Shown: positions 18,306-29,665 of the stretch, in pieces
How positions within the stretch are numbered: the stretch's first letter is position 1
How the letters are laid out: each line of letters starts with the position of its first letter
Source: CAVPLM01 sp963713545
GTDB taxonomy: Bacteria > Actinomycetota > Thermoleophilia > RBG-16-64-13
DNA length: 64,000 bases
NCBI GenBank assembly: GCA_963713545.1
Contig: CAVQME010000014.1
Span: 186,001 to 250,000, forward strand
Direction: 5' to 3'
The notes under the pieces: generated by a model
Databases searched by the model: none
What the model was told of the DNA's origin: nothing
What the model saw: the letters and a program-made list of their open reading frames with translations, nothing else
Translations under genes and position numbers: made by a program

Positions 18306-18409
18306 GAGGTCTCCCTTCGCTGTAGGCTTCGGCTGCGCGCATCCGGTCCGGTCCACAGGCGTCCGAGCGTCAGTAGCTAAGCCTAGCGCGAAAAGGAGCG
18401 GGGAGCCAC

Positions 18410-19079
18410 CTACACGCGGTGCTCTTTGCGTACCACCTTGCGCGCTCCGGAGTACCAGGAGGTGCTCCAATCCTTGGGCGGAACGATGTCATCCAGCCGT
18501 TCCAGCTGGTCGATGCGCTTCAGGCGAGCGTAGATCAGCTGCCAGGCGCACGGCCGCTCCGGATCGACCTCACAGTGCGTCTCGGTCGAACCTCCACAGG
18601 GGCCGTTCAGGAGCCGCTTGGCGCAGCGCGTCACGGGACAAATGCCCCCGAATTGCGCCAGCATGCAGTCGCCGCAGCCGAGGCACTTCTCGGTCCAGAT
18701 GGCCTGCTCCTCAAGAATGCCCAGGAACTGTGTGTTAAGAGCGGCGTAGACGGGTTTCTCGGGGAATCTCTCCGCGACGGCTTGGACCCCGGCGCCGCAA
18801 CCGAAAGAGACGATGGCATCGACATCTGCCGCCGGCTCCGCCAGGTCCTTGATGAACTCGTTCTCGCACTGGCGCTCGATGGTCACCTGGGTCAACTGCA
18901 GTGGTTCACCCTCGAGCTTGCGCGCCATCCGGATAGCATAAGAGGCTGATGCCCACTTCGCGCTCGCCCCCGGCCAGGCAGACTGTGACGCAGGTGCCGC
19001 AGCCGACGAAAAGCACCTTCTCGTGGCCTGCGATGAGGTTCTTCAGCTCGGTGATCGATTTGGGGGAAGCAACGATCAT
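18410..19079 (-). CDS. metV: Methylene-THF reductase zinc-binding accessory subunit MetV, frameshifted
   Basis: The 5' part (ATG 19079, MIVASPKSITELKNLIAGHEKVLFVGCGTCVTVCLAGGE in pieces) runs into a TGA at 18906, while the 3' part is open from before 18928 to 18410. Together they match MetV/MTHFR_C (PF12225): VGCGTCVTVCLAGGE, IERQCENEF, then CLGCGDCMLAQFGGICPVTRC and NGPCGGS, which hold Zn/FeS-ligating cysteines. The locus length (670 nt) is 3n+1, agreeing with one extra base near 18940. MetV partners MetF and is the electron entry point of acetogen MTHFR. Its start overlaps the mvhD stop by ATGA. It is the last gene of the minus-strand Hdr cluster; metF lies 12 kb upstream in the same cluster. 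Confidence 0.85.
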
Positions 19080-19522
19080 ACCTGTCCTTCACTTTCTAGC
19101 GGCTGGGGTTCCCTGAGCGGGTTCGGCCCCAGCGCTCTGACCTTGTTCACCATCTCCTGCACGCTCTCGACGAAGGTGGGGGCCATGGCGGCCGAGAGAT
19201 TCACCATCTTGAGCCGCTCCTCACCCATGCCTATCTCGGCCAGCATCTCTCGGATGCGATCCGTGCGCTTGCGCGCGCGCAGATTGCCCTCCAAGAAGTG
19301 ACAGCCACCTTCCAGGCAACCGGCCACCAGTATCCCGTCGATGCCCTTGAGGAAGGCCTCCAGGATGTGCTCCATCTCGATCTTCCCGGTGCACGGCGCA
19401 TGGATGATCCGCACGCTGGCCGGGTACTGCATACGCTTGGAACCCGCCAGGTCCGCCGCCGCGTAGGCGCAGTAGTTGCAGCAGAAGGCAATGATCTCGG
19501 GTTCCCAAGTGGTCGATGGCAT
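19076..19522 (-). CDS. mvhD: MvhD/FlpD-like [2Fe-2S] electron-transfer subunit
   Basis: This 148-residue protein (PF02662) has IIAFCCNYCAYAAADLAG at residues 9-26, APCTGKIEMEHILEAF, then LVAGCLEGGCHFLEGNLRARKR, the cysteine pattern of F420-non-reducing hydrogenase subunit D. MvhD links HdrA to hydrogenase, formate dehydrogenase or, in Moorella-type acetogens, to MetFV. The ATG at 19522 overlaps the HdrA stop as TGATG, and the stop overlaps the metV start as ATGA. It is therefore probably translated in fixed ratio with both. No hydrogenase gene is in the window, so MetFV is its most likely partner. Confidence 0.92.
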   Translation of the reverse strand: MPSTTWEPEIIAFCCNYCAYAAADLAGSKRMQYPASVRIIHAPCTGKIEMEHILEAFLKGIDGILVAGCLEGGCHFLEGNLRARKRTDRIREMLAEIGMGEERLKMVNLSAAMAPTFVESVQEMVNKVRALGPNPLREPQPLESEGQV

Positions 19523-22500
19523 CACGCGCCCACTCCCCCCACGAGCAACTCGTCCAGCATGGCGACAAGAGCCCCGTCCTCCTGGTGAAGCAGGGTGATC
19601 GCCCTGGCAGGACAGGAGGCGGCGCAGCTGCCACAACCCATGCACATCGCTCCCTGTATCTCGGCCTTGCCCAGTTCGTTGATCATGGGAGCGCCATAGG
19701 GACACGTCTTGACGCAGGTGGCGCATGCAACGCAGTCTGTGGGATCGACCCGGGCCACCTGTCCGGGTATCTCCAGATAAGTCTTGGAAAGGACCGTGGT
19801 GGCTCGGCCCACGGCGCCCAGAGCCTGGGCGATGGTCTCGTCCATGAATCGCGGCGAATGAGCCAATCCACAGAGGAACTCGCCCTCATTGGCGAGATCG
19901 ACCGGGCGGAGCTTGGGATGCGCCTCCAGGAAGAACCCGTCGGCAGTAAGGGCGCTGCGCAGCAGCCCGGACAGCACGGGGTTGCCCGCGGCCGGAGCGA
20001 TGCCGGTGGAGAGTACCAGCAGGTCAGGCCGCAACAGCAGCTCGCGGTTGCTCGAGGTGTCGTAGACCCTCACCTCGAGCCGCCCGTCTTCGTCTGCCGA
20101 CCACCATAGGGTCACTCTTCTCCGGGTGGCGCACGAACACGATGCCCTCTTCTCGAGCCTGCTGGAAGAACAGCTCCCGGAAGCCGTAGGTGCGGATGTC
20201 GCGACCCAGTATCGCCACGTTGGCGCCGGGCAACCGGCGCTTCATCTGGAGTGCGTTCTTGACCGCTTCGGAGCAACACACCCGGCTGCAATAGGCGTGC
20301 TCCTCGTTGCGGCTCTCCACGCATTGGATCATCACCACGGTGGGGTTCGTCTTGCCCTGCAGCTCCAGCGGAAGCTCGCCGGTGGCCAACACGTCCTCCA
20401 GCTTGCTCTGTGTGGTGACGTGCGGGTTCTTGCCGTGTAGGTACAGTTCGGTGGACCGCTCCTGGCCCCCCGTCGCAACGATGATCACTCCGTGGCCGAT
20501 CCGCTGCTCGCCCCCGGCCACATTCAGCACGCTCTTGAACTCGCCCACGTGTCCGCTGATGCTCGCAAGCGTCGTGTCCAAGTAGACGTCGACAAGGGGA
20601 TGGGTCTCGACCTTGGCTGCCAACTCGCCGAGCCGGGACTGGACATCGGTCCCCTCGAGCGAGGTGTGGACCTGGCGCATGAGGCCGCCGAGAGCCGGCT
20701 CCTTCTCGACGAGGTGCACTTTGAATCCCTGGTCGGCTATGCCCAGTGCGGCGGTCATCCCGGCCAGTCCGCCGCCTAGGACGAGCGCCGAGGAGTTCAC
20801 CGGCTGCTGTCCGGTCGGCAGCGCCCTGAGGTGCCGTGCCCGCGCTACCGCCATGGCCATCAGATCCACCGCCTTTTCCGTGGCTGCCACCGGCTCGTCC
20901 TTGTGCACCCACGACCCTTGGTCACGGATATTGGCCATTGCGAACAGGTACTGGTTCAGACCGGTGTCGCGGAGCGTCTCCTGGAAGAGGATCTCGTGGG
21001 TGCGCGGCGAGCAGGACGCGACCACCAGCCGGTTGAGCCGGTGCTCCTTGATCAAGTCCTTGATGTGCTGCTGGTTGGTGTCGGAGCAGGTGTACAAGCT
21101 GGCTTCCGCATGATAGACGTCGGGCAGAGCGGACGCCCTGCGGGCCACCTCTTTCACGTCGATGACCGAGGCTATGTTCTGGCCGCAGTGACAGATGAAC
21201 ACGCCCACCCGCGGCGGCTCGTCGGTGGTGTCGCGCTCCCAGGGGTACTCGTGGCGCTTCATCAACGTGCCGCGCACTTCAGCCAACTGGTCCATCACAC
21301 ACGCGGCAGCCGCAGATGCCTGGGCCACCGATTCGGGGATGTCCTTGGGCTCCTGGAACGCCCCGGCCACGTAGAGGCCGGGCTTGGAGGTGGCCAGCGG
21401 AGCCAGCCTGTCGGTCTGGGCGAAGCCGAACTGGTTGAGCTCCAGTCCCAGCCGATCGGCCGTCTGCCGGACGCTCTCGGGAACCTGCAGCCCGACGCTG
21501 AGCACCACCAGATCGTATTCTTCCTGCTGCTCCATGCCCGTCTGGTCGAAGTAGCGCACCCTGGGGTTCTTGGTGCCGGGCATCTCGACGACGCGCGAGG
21601 GGATGGCCCGGATGTACTTCACCCCGTGCTCGTCGCGAGCGCGGTTCACGTAGCCGTCGAACTCCTTGCCGAACGCGCGCACGTCCATGCAGAAGATGGA
21701 GACTTCCAGATTCTTGCCATGGGCATGCTCCAGAGCGACCATGGCCTCCTTGGTGGCGCTCATGCAGCATATGGACGAGCAATAACCATTGCCGCGGGCG
21801 GCGTCGCGGCTGCCCACGCACTGGATGAAGGCGATACGCTCGACCTCGCCGCCGTCCGAAGGCCGCTGGACGTGTCCGCCGGTCGGACCCGCGGCCGAGA
21901 GCATGCGTTCGAACTGGACGCTGGACAAAACGTTCGCGTATCGCCCGTGGCCGAACTCGCCTCGGAGTGAGCTCTGGAACTCCTCGAAGCCGGGGGTGAG
22001 GATCACGCTGCCGGCGTCGATCTCGATCTCTTCGGGCTGCTGTTCGTGGTACACCGCCCCCGCCGTGCATGCCCTGACGCACTGCATACACTCGCTGCAC
22101 AGCCCGCAGGCCAGACAGCGCTGGGCCTCGGCGACTGCCTGCTCGGCGCTGTAGCCCCGGTCGATCTCGGTGAAGCCCTCGATGCGCCCCGCCGGGTCGG
22201 CCTGCGGCATCCTCACTCGCTCCTGCCTCGGGGCGTCGGGCCTCGGGTTCTTCGCCGTCTCTGCCTCGGCAGAAGCCTGGGCTTGGGTGAGCTTGGCGCC
22301 TCGCAGATACGCGTCGATGGCTAAAGCTGCCTGGTGGCCTTGGGCCATCGCATCGACCATGGAGGCCGGTCCCAGCACGGCATCACCGCCCGCGAACAGG
22401 CCGGGGACACTGGTGGCCAGGGTGACTTTGTCGGCCGCGACCCGTCCACCGGGTCCGGCGGCCACGCCCAGTTCGGCCGCGTCGATGCCCTGGCCGATGG

Positions 22501-24001
22501 TCACGATCACCGTATCGGTCACCAGGAATGCCGTCTTCGAGTCGTCGAACTGGGGAGCGAACCGCCCCTGCTCGTCGAACACCCGGGTGCAGGTACGGAA
22601 GGAGACGCCGGTGACTTTGTCCCCGCTTGTCTCGATCCGGGTCGGCCCCAGGCTGTTGTGGAAGATGATCCCCTCTTCGAGTGCCTCGGCTGCCTCCCAG
22701 GGGTGGGCCGGCATCTCCTCGCGGCTTTCGAGACAGACAACGTGCACAGAAGAGACACCGGGCAGCCGGCGCGCACATCGCGCTGCGTCCATGGCCACGT
22801 CCCCGCCTCCGATGACAAGCACGCTCGGGCCGACCACGGGCGTCTCCCCGCTGTTGATCCGGCGGAGGAAATCCAGGCCCGCCATGACCCCCGGGGCCTC
22901 TTCGCCGGCGATGCCCAGGTTGCGGCTGACCCAGGCCCCCGGGGCTGCGAACACGGCTTTGAAGCCGGAATCGAAGAGGGTCTTCGGGTCGGAGACGCGG
23001 GTGCCCGTCTTCGCCATGATCCCCATGTCCAGGATCGACTGGATCTCCCGGTCCAGCACGTCCTTGGGCAGGCGGTAGCCGGGAATGCCATACCGGAGCA
23101 TGCCGCCCAGATGCGGTTGGGACTCGAAGATGGTGACGCTGTAGCCCGATTGGGTCAGATCGAAGGCGGCGGTCAAGCCGGCAGGGCCACCGCCGATGAC
23201 GGCCACCCTGGTGCCCATCTTCACGGGCGCGGGCTTGATGGGCGGGTATTGGTCCGGGTTCAGATCGATGTAGTCGGAGGCGAAGCGCTTGAGGTCCCGT
23301 ATCGAAACGGCCTGGTCGATCTCGCTACGGTTGCAGCTATCCTCGCAGGGATGCTGGCAGACCCGTCCGCAGGCGGCCGGCAGGGGGCAGCGTTCACGGA
23401 CCAGCTCATAGGCTTCCTTGAACTTGCCCGCGCCGATGAGGGCCACGTAGCCCTGGGCGTTGACGCCGGCAGGGCACGAGGACCTGCACGGCGCGCGCTC
23501 CGCGGCCTTGGAGATGCCGAATACGTTGGGGATCGCCTGCGGGTACGGGCGGAAGATCGCCTTGCGGGTGCCCAGGCGGCGGTCGAACTCGTTGGGCAGG
23601 TCGACCGGACAGGCATCGGTGCAATCGCCGCAGGCATTGCACTTGTTGAGGTCCACGTAGCGCGGGTTCTGGCGGAGCCTTACCTTGAAGTTGCCCGGAG
23701 TGCCTGAGATCCCCTGGACATCGGCCAACGTGATGATCTCTATGTTCTTGTTGCGGGCGCACTCCACCAGCTTGGGAGAGAGGATGCACATGGCGCAGTC
23801 GCCGGTGGGGAACGTTTTGTCCAACTGGGCCATCCTCCCGCCGATGGCGGGCGAGGAGTCCACCAGGTAGACCTTGAAGCCGCTCTCGGCCAGATCCAAG
23901 GACGCCTGCATGCCGGTGATCCCGGCCCCGCAGACCACTACTGCGCCTACGGCCTCGGGGGCAGAGGTGCCATTCCCCTTGTTCCCGTTGTCTCCGTTCA
24001 T
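19522..24001 (-). CDS. hdrA: Giant HdrA with embedded GltD/NfnB-like NAD(P)H module and duplicated HdrA core, one frameshift
   Basis: The product is about 1,490 residues. Domains in order: HdrA FAD domain (VVCGAGITGMQASLDLAESG, near 20-40) with CAMCILSPKLVECAR; ferredoxin CNACGDCTDACPV (about 121-132); a GltD-like insert from about 170 (PCRSSCPAGVNAQGY, LPAACGRVCQHPCEDSCNR), with a FAD motif GGGPAGLTAAFDL and an NAD(P)H motif VIGGGDVAMDAARCARR; CLACGLCSECMQCVRACTAG (about 630); a central HdrA part (FIQCVGSRDAARGNGYCSS); a second HdrA module (GVFICHCGQNIASVIDVKEV, LGGGLAGMTAALGIADQGF); and a C-terminal 2x[4Fe-4S] ferredoxin. One +1 shift near 20107 (PMV then SADEDGRLEVRV) is needed; the length is 3n+1. 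It should be the flavin-bifurcating centre of the complex. The ATG overlaps the hdrB stop (ATGA). Confidence 0.88.
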
Positions 24002-24881
24002 CGTACAGCCTCGTTCCCAAGCAACCCTTTGGCTCGCAGCAGCTCATGCGGATCCACGACCAGGCGGTCGAGCAACAGCTCGTCTGCCGGGCAGCCCATC
24101 GCCAGACCCAGAAGTTGCGTGAAATAGAAGACCGGCAGGCCGTACCGGCGCCCGTACTTGGCCTCGACATCCTTCTGCCTCATGTCTAGGTTGAGCTGGC
24201 AGAGTGGACAGGCCGTCGCGATACAGTCCACGCCGGCGGCCTGGGCCATCCACAGGATCTTCTCGGTCAACTCGAGGACTAGACCAGAGTCGGTAATGGA
24301 GAAGCTGGCTCCGCAGCACTCGGTCTTGTGCGGCCAGTCGACGGGCGTGGCTCCGGCGCTCTCGAGCAGCCGGTCCATCAGCGTGGGGTTCTCCGCGTCG
24401 TCGAACTGCGTGACCTCGGGTGGACGCGAGAGCAGGCAGCCGTAGTAGCAGGCCACCCTCAGCCCGGTGAGCGGACGGCGGATGGCTGCGGCCACCGCCT
24501 TCCGCTCCATGTCCTCGCCCAAGATCTCCAGCAGGTGGCGGACGGGCGTCAGGCCGTCGTAGTCCGCTCCCAGCACGTGGGCGACCTCGGCCCGGACGGC
24601 GGCATCGCCGGCGATGTGGTGGTTGGCCGTCTTCAAGCGGCTGAAGCAGGCCGCGCAGGCCACCGCCACCGTCCGGCCGCGAGCCGCGCGCAGGTTCTGC
24701 GCGGGTAGCGCGTCGGCGAGGAGCGGGTCGGTGCTGTGGGCGGCGGTGGAGCCACAGCAGACCCAATCCTCAAGTTCGGGCAACTCCAGCTGTAGCTCGC
24801 CCTGCCATCGCCAGCGTCGAGCGATAGAAATCCTTGGCTGTGCGCGTCCAGCGAGCAGCCGGGGTAGAACGTGTAGCTCAA
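23998..24881 (-). CDS. hdrB: Heterodisulfide reductase subunit B, two frameshifts near the N-terminus
   Basis: It starts with TTG at 24881 (TTGA overlap with the hdrC stop), preceded by a strong AAGGAGG. The N-terminal SYTFYPGCSLDAHS, then KDFYRSTLAMA and GELQLELPELEDWVCCGS lie in three successive frames between 24881 and 24780. Downstream the frame is intact. Two CCG-type motifs are seen: WVCCGSTAAH with ACAACFSRLK, and CYYGCLLSRP with ECCGASFS and ACPLCQLNLDMR, the ligands of the noncubane [4Fe-4S] clusters. The locus is 884 nt (3n+2), exactly two single-base insertions above a 294-residue HdrB. In this cluster the acceptor is not necessarily CoM-S-S-CoB; in MetFV-Hdr complexes HdrBC carry electrons. 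Confidence 0.87.
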
Positions 24882-25448
24882 GGCTTGCCTCCTTCGGCCG
24901 CGCGGCGAAAGAGCTCCTCGCGGTCCCGGCGCCCGGCGACCCGCCGTCCCAGCAGCGGCAGTTTGCCTTTTCTCAGCATCATGGGTGCCTTGTCGACATC
25001 CTCGAACAGCCGCCTGGTGCGCAGTTTGAAAGCCGCCATCAGGCCCAGCTCGTGCACCCGCCCCCGCTTGCGCACGCTCGCCAGGAACACATCGTTGAAC
25101 ACCGGAACGGCCGTGCGCGGCGCCACCGCGCCCTCGCGCAGGCTGAGTGCCCGCAGCGCATCGTTCATAGCGCAGATGTCCACGTTCTGCGGGCAGCGGG
25201 TTATGCACGTCTGGCACGAGGTGCACTCCCAGATGAAGCGGCTGGTCAGCACAGCCTCGCGTTGGTCGAATTGCACCAGCCTAACGAGTTCGTGCGACTT
25301 GAGATCGCCCCGGCCGGCGACAGGGCAGCCGCTGGAGCACTTCGCGCACTGGTAGCAGCTCATGGGGGAGGCGCCGCTCAAAGCCTTCACCTCGCCGGCG
25401 AGGCCGCCGCCGATCTCGCCGATCTCTACGTCGTCACGTGGCGGTCAT
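24878..25448 (-). CDS. hdrC: Heterodisulfide reductase subunit C, one frameshift at the N-terminus
   Basis: The best start is ATG 25448, overlapping the upstream stop as ATGA, followed after four codons by a +1 shift into DDVEIGEIGGGLAGEVKALSG. An alternative in-frame GTG at 25390 would avoid the shift but truncate the conserved N-terminus. The body contains two ferredoxin clusters, CYQCAKCSSGCPVAGRG and CTSCQTCITRCPQNVD, followed by the HdrC helical tail. Length is 571 nt, 3n+1, consistent with one insertion. HdrC shuttles electrons between HdrA and HdrB. It lies between the glutamate-synthase-like genes and hdrB, with overlaps on both sides. Confidence 0.87.
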
Positions 25449-28090
25449 TTCTTCTCCTCCGACCCGGCGAGCACCGATAGCTTGACGGCGCTGACCTTGC
25501 GGTAGACGTCCTGCGGGGCCCTCCGTTGGCCGTCCACCGTCAGAAGATCCTCCACCCGGATGCCGAAGAGGCGCTCGTTCTCCTCCAGATAGCCTCGGAT
25601 CAGGCGCCAGTCCTTGTCGCCCAAGGGGGAGAAGCACCCCGCCGTTGAGCTGGCGCTCGACCACTTGGCAGTGCGGGTCGCGGATGTAGATCGCGCCACC
25701 GCTCGCCAGCGAGAACAGGTTGCTGCCCGGGTACGGATTCGCCTGCGGGACGATGCGGCCGTCTTCGTCGAACTCGATGCCGTTCAGGATCACGAATCCG
25801 CCGCCTGCCAGGGGATCTCCGGCCATGAACGACTCAGCCAGGAAGTCCAGGCAGGTGCCGTTGATGACCACGCGCGGGCTGCCCACGGCGTTGATCAGCG
25901 GCCGACCCGCCGCCGTTGCCCAGGACGAACACCTCGCCGCCCTTAGCGCCATACATGAAGGTCTGGCCCACGTCGCCGTAGATCACGAGCTTGCCGCGCT
26001 TGGCGATCTGGGCCACCTGGTCCTGGGCGTTGCCGTGGATGTGAAGCTCCAGGCCGTCCATGCCGCTGGCGACGTAGTCGCCGTTGGAACCGTAGAGGTC
26101 GATACGCACGTCGTCCGTCGCCGGGCCCAGTCCCACTCCGTGAAAGCGCTGCCCGCGCAGACGATAGACGATGAACCGCTTCCAACCCGCCGTGTACGCC
26201 TCGCGCAGAAGGACTGCGTCGCACTCGTCGCCCTCGGGCGGGAAACCTTCGCTGTCGATGCAGAGTAGCTCTTCCCCTGGCTGCGGGGGCGCCAGCCTGT
26301 CGCGCGTGTGCCAGGTTATCCGCCGCCAGGCGCGGTTTGCGCGCTCGCCAAACAGCGGGAGCGGTGTCGAAGAGCTGGTCGAGCTCGTCCTCGAGTACCC
26401 GGACGATCGTTGCCCGGCGTTTGTCGCCGGTCGGGAAACGCAGGTCGTGAAGCCGGGTGAGGAGCTCGATGCCCGCGCCGCATGTCTTCGAATCGACCGC
26501 GGAGTCGCCCGCTACTGCGAACACGTGCTCGCAGAACCGGCGCACGTGGCCGGCAGGCCACGAGGCCATGTCGCGAGCCTCCTCAAAGAGGCCACGCACG
26601 TCGCCTCGGTGCAATCTGTCGTGGACCTCTTCCGCGCTCACCTGCTCGGCGGGGCACGCCTCATGCGAACCGTCTATGACGTCGACGCGCGGCAGGTCGC
26701 AGCGCACCGTGCCGGTCTGGCAGGTGACCTCGCGGCCGAACTTGTCGGCGCACGAGAGCCGCATCTGGCCGCTGTGGCCGTTGTTGCCCGGCGCGACCGT
26801 GAAGACGAAGGCGCCCCCGTCGGTGGAAGACCCACCGCGAGCGTTCCAATACTTGTCGGCCACGGGGCAGAAGCGCGGATCATCCTCGGCCAGGCTTCGC
26901 AGGGTCGCATCGATGGCCTGCTTCTCCGAGCAGATGAGGCCGATCTGGACGTCGCCGCTGTCCGAGAGCGCGAAGACCTGCGGCCGTAGCATGGCCGTGT
27001 CGGTGATGCCGAGCAACTGGAACCGGTCTCCCTGACTGCGGGCGATGATGAAGAACCAGGGGCCGTCTGGTGATGCGTGGATGTGCGTCGCCTGGATCTC
27101 GCGGTAGACGATCTGCTTCTCAGGTGGCAGCTGGTCGATGTCGAGCTCGGTGGTGGGAGCCAGCGCCTCGATGATGTACTCCAGCGGATACCCGTAGACG
27201 CGGTCCCACAGATCGAACAGCTGCACCGACACCTCTGTGTCGGTGAGGAACTGCTGCCGGATATTGCGCTGGCGCAGGTACTCGCAGACCGAGTGGTAGT
27301 TGGCGAAGTCGCCGTTGTGCACCAGCGCCTCGTTCAGGCCGACGAAGGGGTGCGCCCCGCCTGGGTGCCACACGCGCCCCTTGGTGGGATAGCGCTGGTG
27401 GGCGATCCACACGTGGGCGCTGAAATCCTGGAGCTGGTAGTACTCCACGTTCTGCTCGGCGTAGCCGACCAGCTTGAAGATCAGGAGGTTTCTGGAATGG
27501 GAGAGCACGAACGCGCGCTTCTCGCCCAATGAGGCGTAGTAGGCGTCGTTGAGCTGGTAGGAGTTGCGCCACACGAACTCGTCCTCCAGTGCCCGCGGCG
27601 CGAGATCCTGCAGCCCTGTCGCCTCGGCAAAGGTCTTGAGGACGCCCGGCTTCACCCGCACCACGTAGCGGTGCACGTCCGGCGGCGTGACCTCCAAGCC
27701 GGCGATATCGCGATAGTCATCGATGTGCGGCTGCCGCGTGGAGAGGGCGATGTCGAAGTGGGGCAGGACGAACTGCCGCTCCAGCTCGGCGTGACAGTCG
27801 GGATCGAGCAAGGCTATCTGCAGCAGATAGTGGCTTTCGAGCGTATCGGCGGAGATGCCCAGTTGCTCGGGCACCAGGCCTGCGGCCGCGATGCCGCCCC
27901 CCTTGCCGTTGCCGCGGTTCTGCATCTGCTTGGAAGGCTCGTAGATGAATCGTCCCTTCACCGGCACGGTGCAGGCGAAGCCCGTGACGCCGCACCCGCC
28001 TTCCTCCACTCGCTCTGGTTGGGGCGGTTCGGCCGGCTCGGAGTAGACCTGCGATCGGCCGGCCAGCAGGCGTTCGGCTAGCTCGCTCAC
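25445..28090 (-). CDS. Glutamate synthase amidotransferase (GltB1-like) fused to a GXGXG (GltB3-like) domain, three frameshifts
   Basis: It starts at GTG 28090, overlapping the previous stop (GTGA). After a 32-residue N-extension comes the class II amidotransferase: GGCGVTGFACTVPVKGRF with the candidate nucleophile Cys33, NRGNGKGGGIAAAG, HQRYPTKGRVWHPGGAHPF and ALVHNGDFANYHS. A middle region follows, then the GXGXG beta-helix: YGSNGDYVASGMDGLELHIH, GDVGQTFMYGAKGG, AAGRPLINAVGSP and ASGGAIYIRDP. Three +1 shifts (near 26320, 25918 and 25622) join the pieces. The locus is 2,646 nt, as expected for 880 residues plus three bases. In split glutamate synthases these are two separate subunits; here they are one chain. 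It would release ammonia from glutamine and channel it to the FMN subunit. Confidence 0.8.
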
Positions 28091-29664
28091 CTGGACACCT
28101 CCCCGGCTTCGACCGGCTCGTCGCTGAGGTAGCAGAGCACGTCGCTGCGTCCTCGCAGTTCGCGGATGGACCTCATCCCCAGACGGACGAGAACCTCCAT
28201 CATCTGCTCGCGCCAGGCGTTGTGGAGGTTGATCAGCCGCTGCGTGGCCCATTCCAAGCTCATCTGATCCACCAGTTCGGGGTCGGTGGTGGCGATGCCG
28301 CGCGGGCAGCCACGGCCGCTTTCGCAGCAGGCGCAGCGCACGCAGCCCAGGGCCACCATCTCGGCCGTGCCGATGACCACGCCGTCGGCGCCCAGGGCGA
28401 TGGCCTTCAAGGCGTCGTAGGCCGTGCGGATGCCACCCGAGGCGATCAGCGTGATCTGGTCGCGGATGCCCTCGGCGACCAGGAACTTGTGGACTTTGGG
28501 GATGGCGTACTCGATGGGCATGGCGATGTTCTTCTTGGCGATGTCGGGCGCCGCGCCGGTGCCGCCATAGCTGCCGTCGAGGTGGACGATGTGCGCCCCC
28601 GCGTAGTAGCTGCCCACCGCCACCATGTCCACGTCGGTGGGCGTCGACACCTTCACGCTCACCAGACAGTCGAGGGTTCATCTCCTTGATCCAGTCCAGA
28701 TGCTTCTTGTGGTCCTCCACGCTGTAGACGCTATGGAAGGGGAACGGGCTGAACAGCGCGTTGCCCGCCACGGCCTCGCGCATGCGGGCGACCGGGGGAG
28801 TGTTCTTGTCGCCCAAGAGGTGGCCGCCCAGACCCGGCTTGGCGCCCTGCGCATACTTGAATTCGACGATGCGCACGCGCTGGATGGTCTCCTCGCGCAC
28901 TCCGAAGAGACCCGTGGCCACCTGCGTGATCACGTGGTCGTCGTAGGGCCTGAGGCGATCGTGATAGCCGCCCTCCCCGGTGCAGGTGAAGCTGTTCCAG
29001 GCCGTGGCCGCGCGGGCCTTGGCCAGGATGGTGTGGATGCTCACCGACCCGAAGCTCATCCCGCCGCCGTAGACCGGGATGTCGATGTGGACCTGCGGTC
29101 GCCCGTCTCCGCGCCGGTTCAGATCCAGACCGGTGTCGACCGCGGCACTGTCGACCAGGGGCGGACTGCCGCCGCTTGGGCTTGTGCCGAAGAACTCCGG
29201 CGCTTCGAACTTGAAGCGCAGACTGGTCGAACCCGCCGCCCGAGGCGCCCAGCCGCTGCTCGAGATGAGGCGGCGCCGGCGTGCCCGGTGGCCGCCTGAT
29301 GCCAGGTGGATAGGATCAGGTCGCTCGACCAGCGCGGATCGCCCATACAGTCGGCGCTGGGGTTGCGGCGCATGGTGAGCGCCTTCTGCGGACACTGGGC
29401 GATGCAGGACCTATCCGTCTCGGCGCACTCCGGGCCGATGCACAGGTGGTCCTGGGGCCGCAGGGTGAAAGCATAGCCTTTGGGCTTGACGTGCACGCCG
29501 TACTCACAGACTTCGGCGCAGCGCCCACAGGATATGCACTGGGCCAGGCGATCGATCTTGTACTTGCCCAAGGCGTTGCGATAGCGATCGGGTGCTGGAC
29601 GGACCTCCCGGTCGACCTGTTCTTGTGTCCAGTCGCTGTTCGGGCCGCGTCGATGCTCGCGCAC
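28087..29664 (-). CDS. FeS/FMN glutamate synthase barrel subunit (GltB2-like), three frameshifts
   Basis: It begins at GTG 29664, one base after the preceding stop. The N-terminal part has a ferredoxin domain: CISCGRCAEVCEYGVHVKPKG and CIGPECAETDRSCIAQCPQKAL. The FMN barrel has the hallmark motifs VYGGGMSFGSVSIHT, TCTGEGGYH, KYAQGAKPGLGGHL, VSVKVSTPTDVDM, HLDGSYGGTGAAPDIA and IASGGIRTAYDALKAIALGAD. It ends in the [3Fe-4S]-type loop GCVRCACCESGRGCPRGIAT. Three +1 shifts (near 29295, 29235 and 28665) are needed, and the locus is 1,578 nt, equal to 524 codons plus stop plus three bases. With the following amidotransferase-GXGXG gene it makes a complete catalytic glutamate synthase (2-oxoglutarate + glutamine to 2 glutamate). 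Confidence 0.82.
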
Positions 29665-29665
29665 C

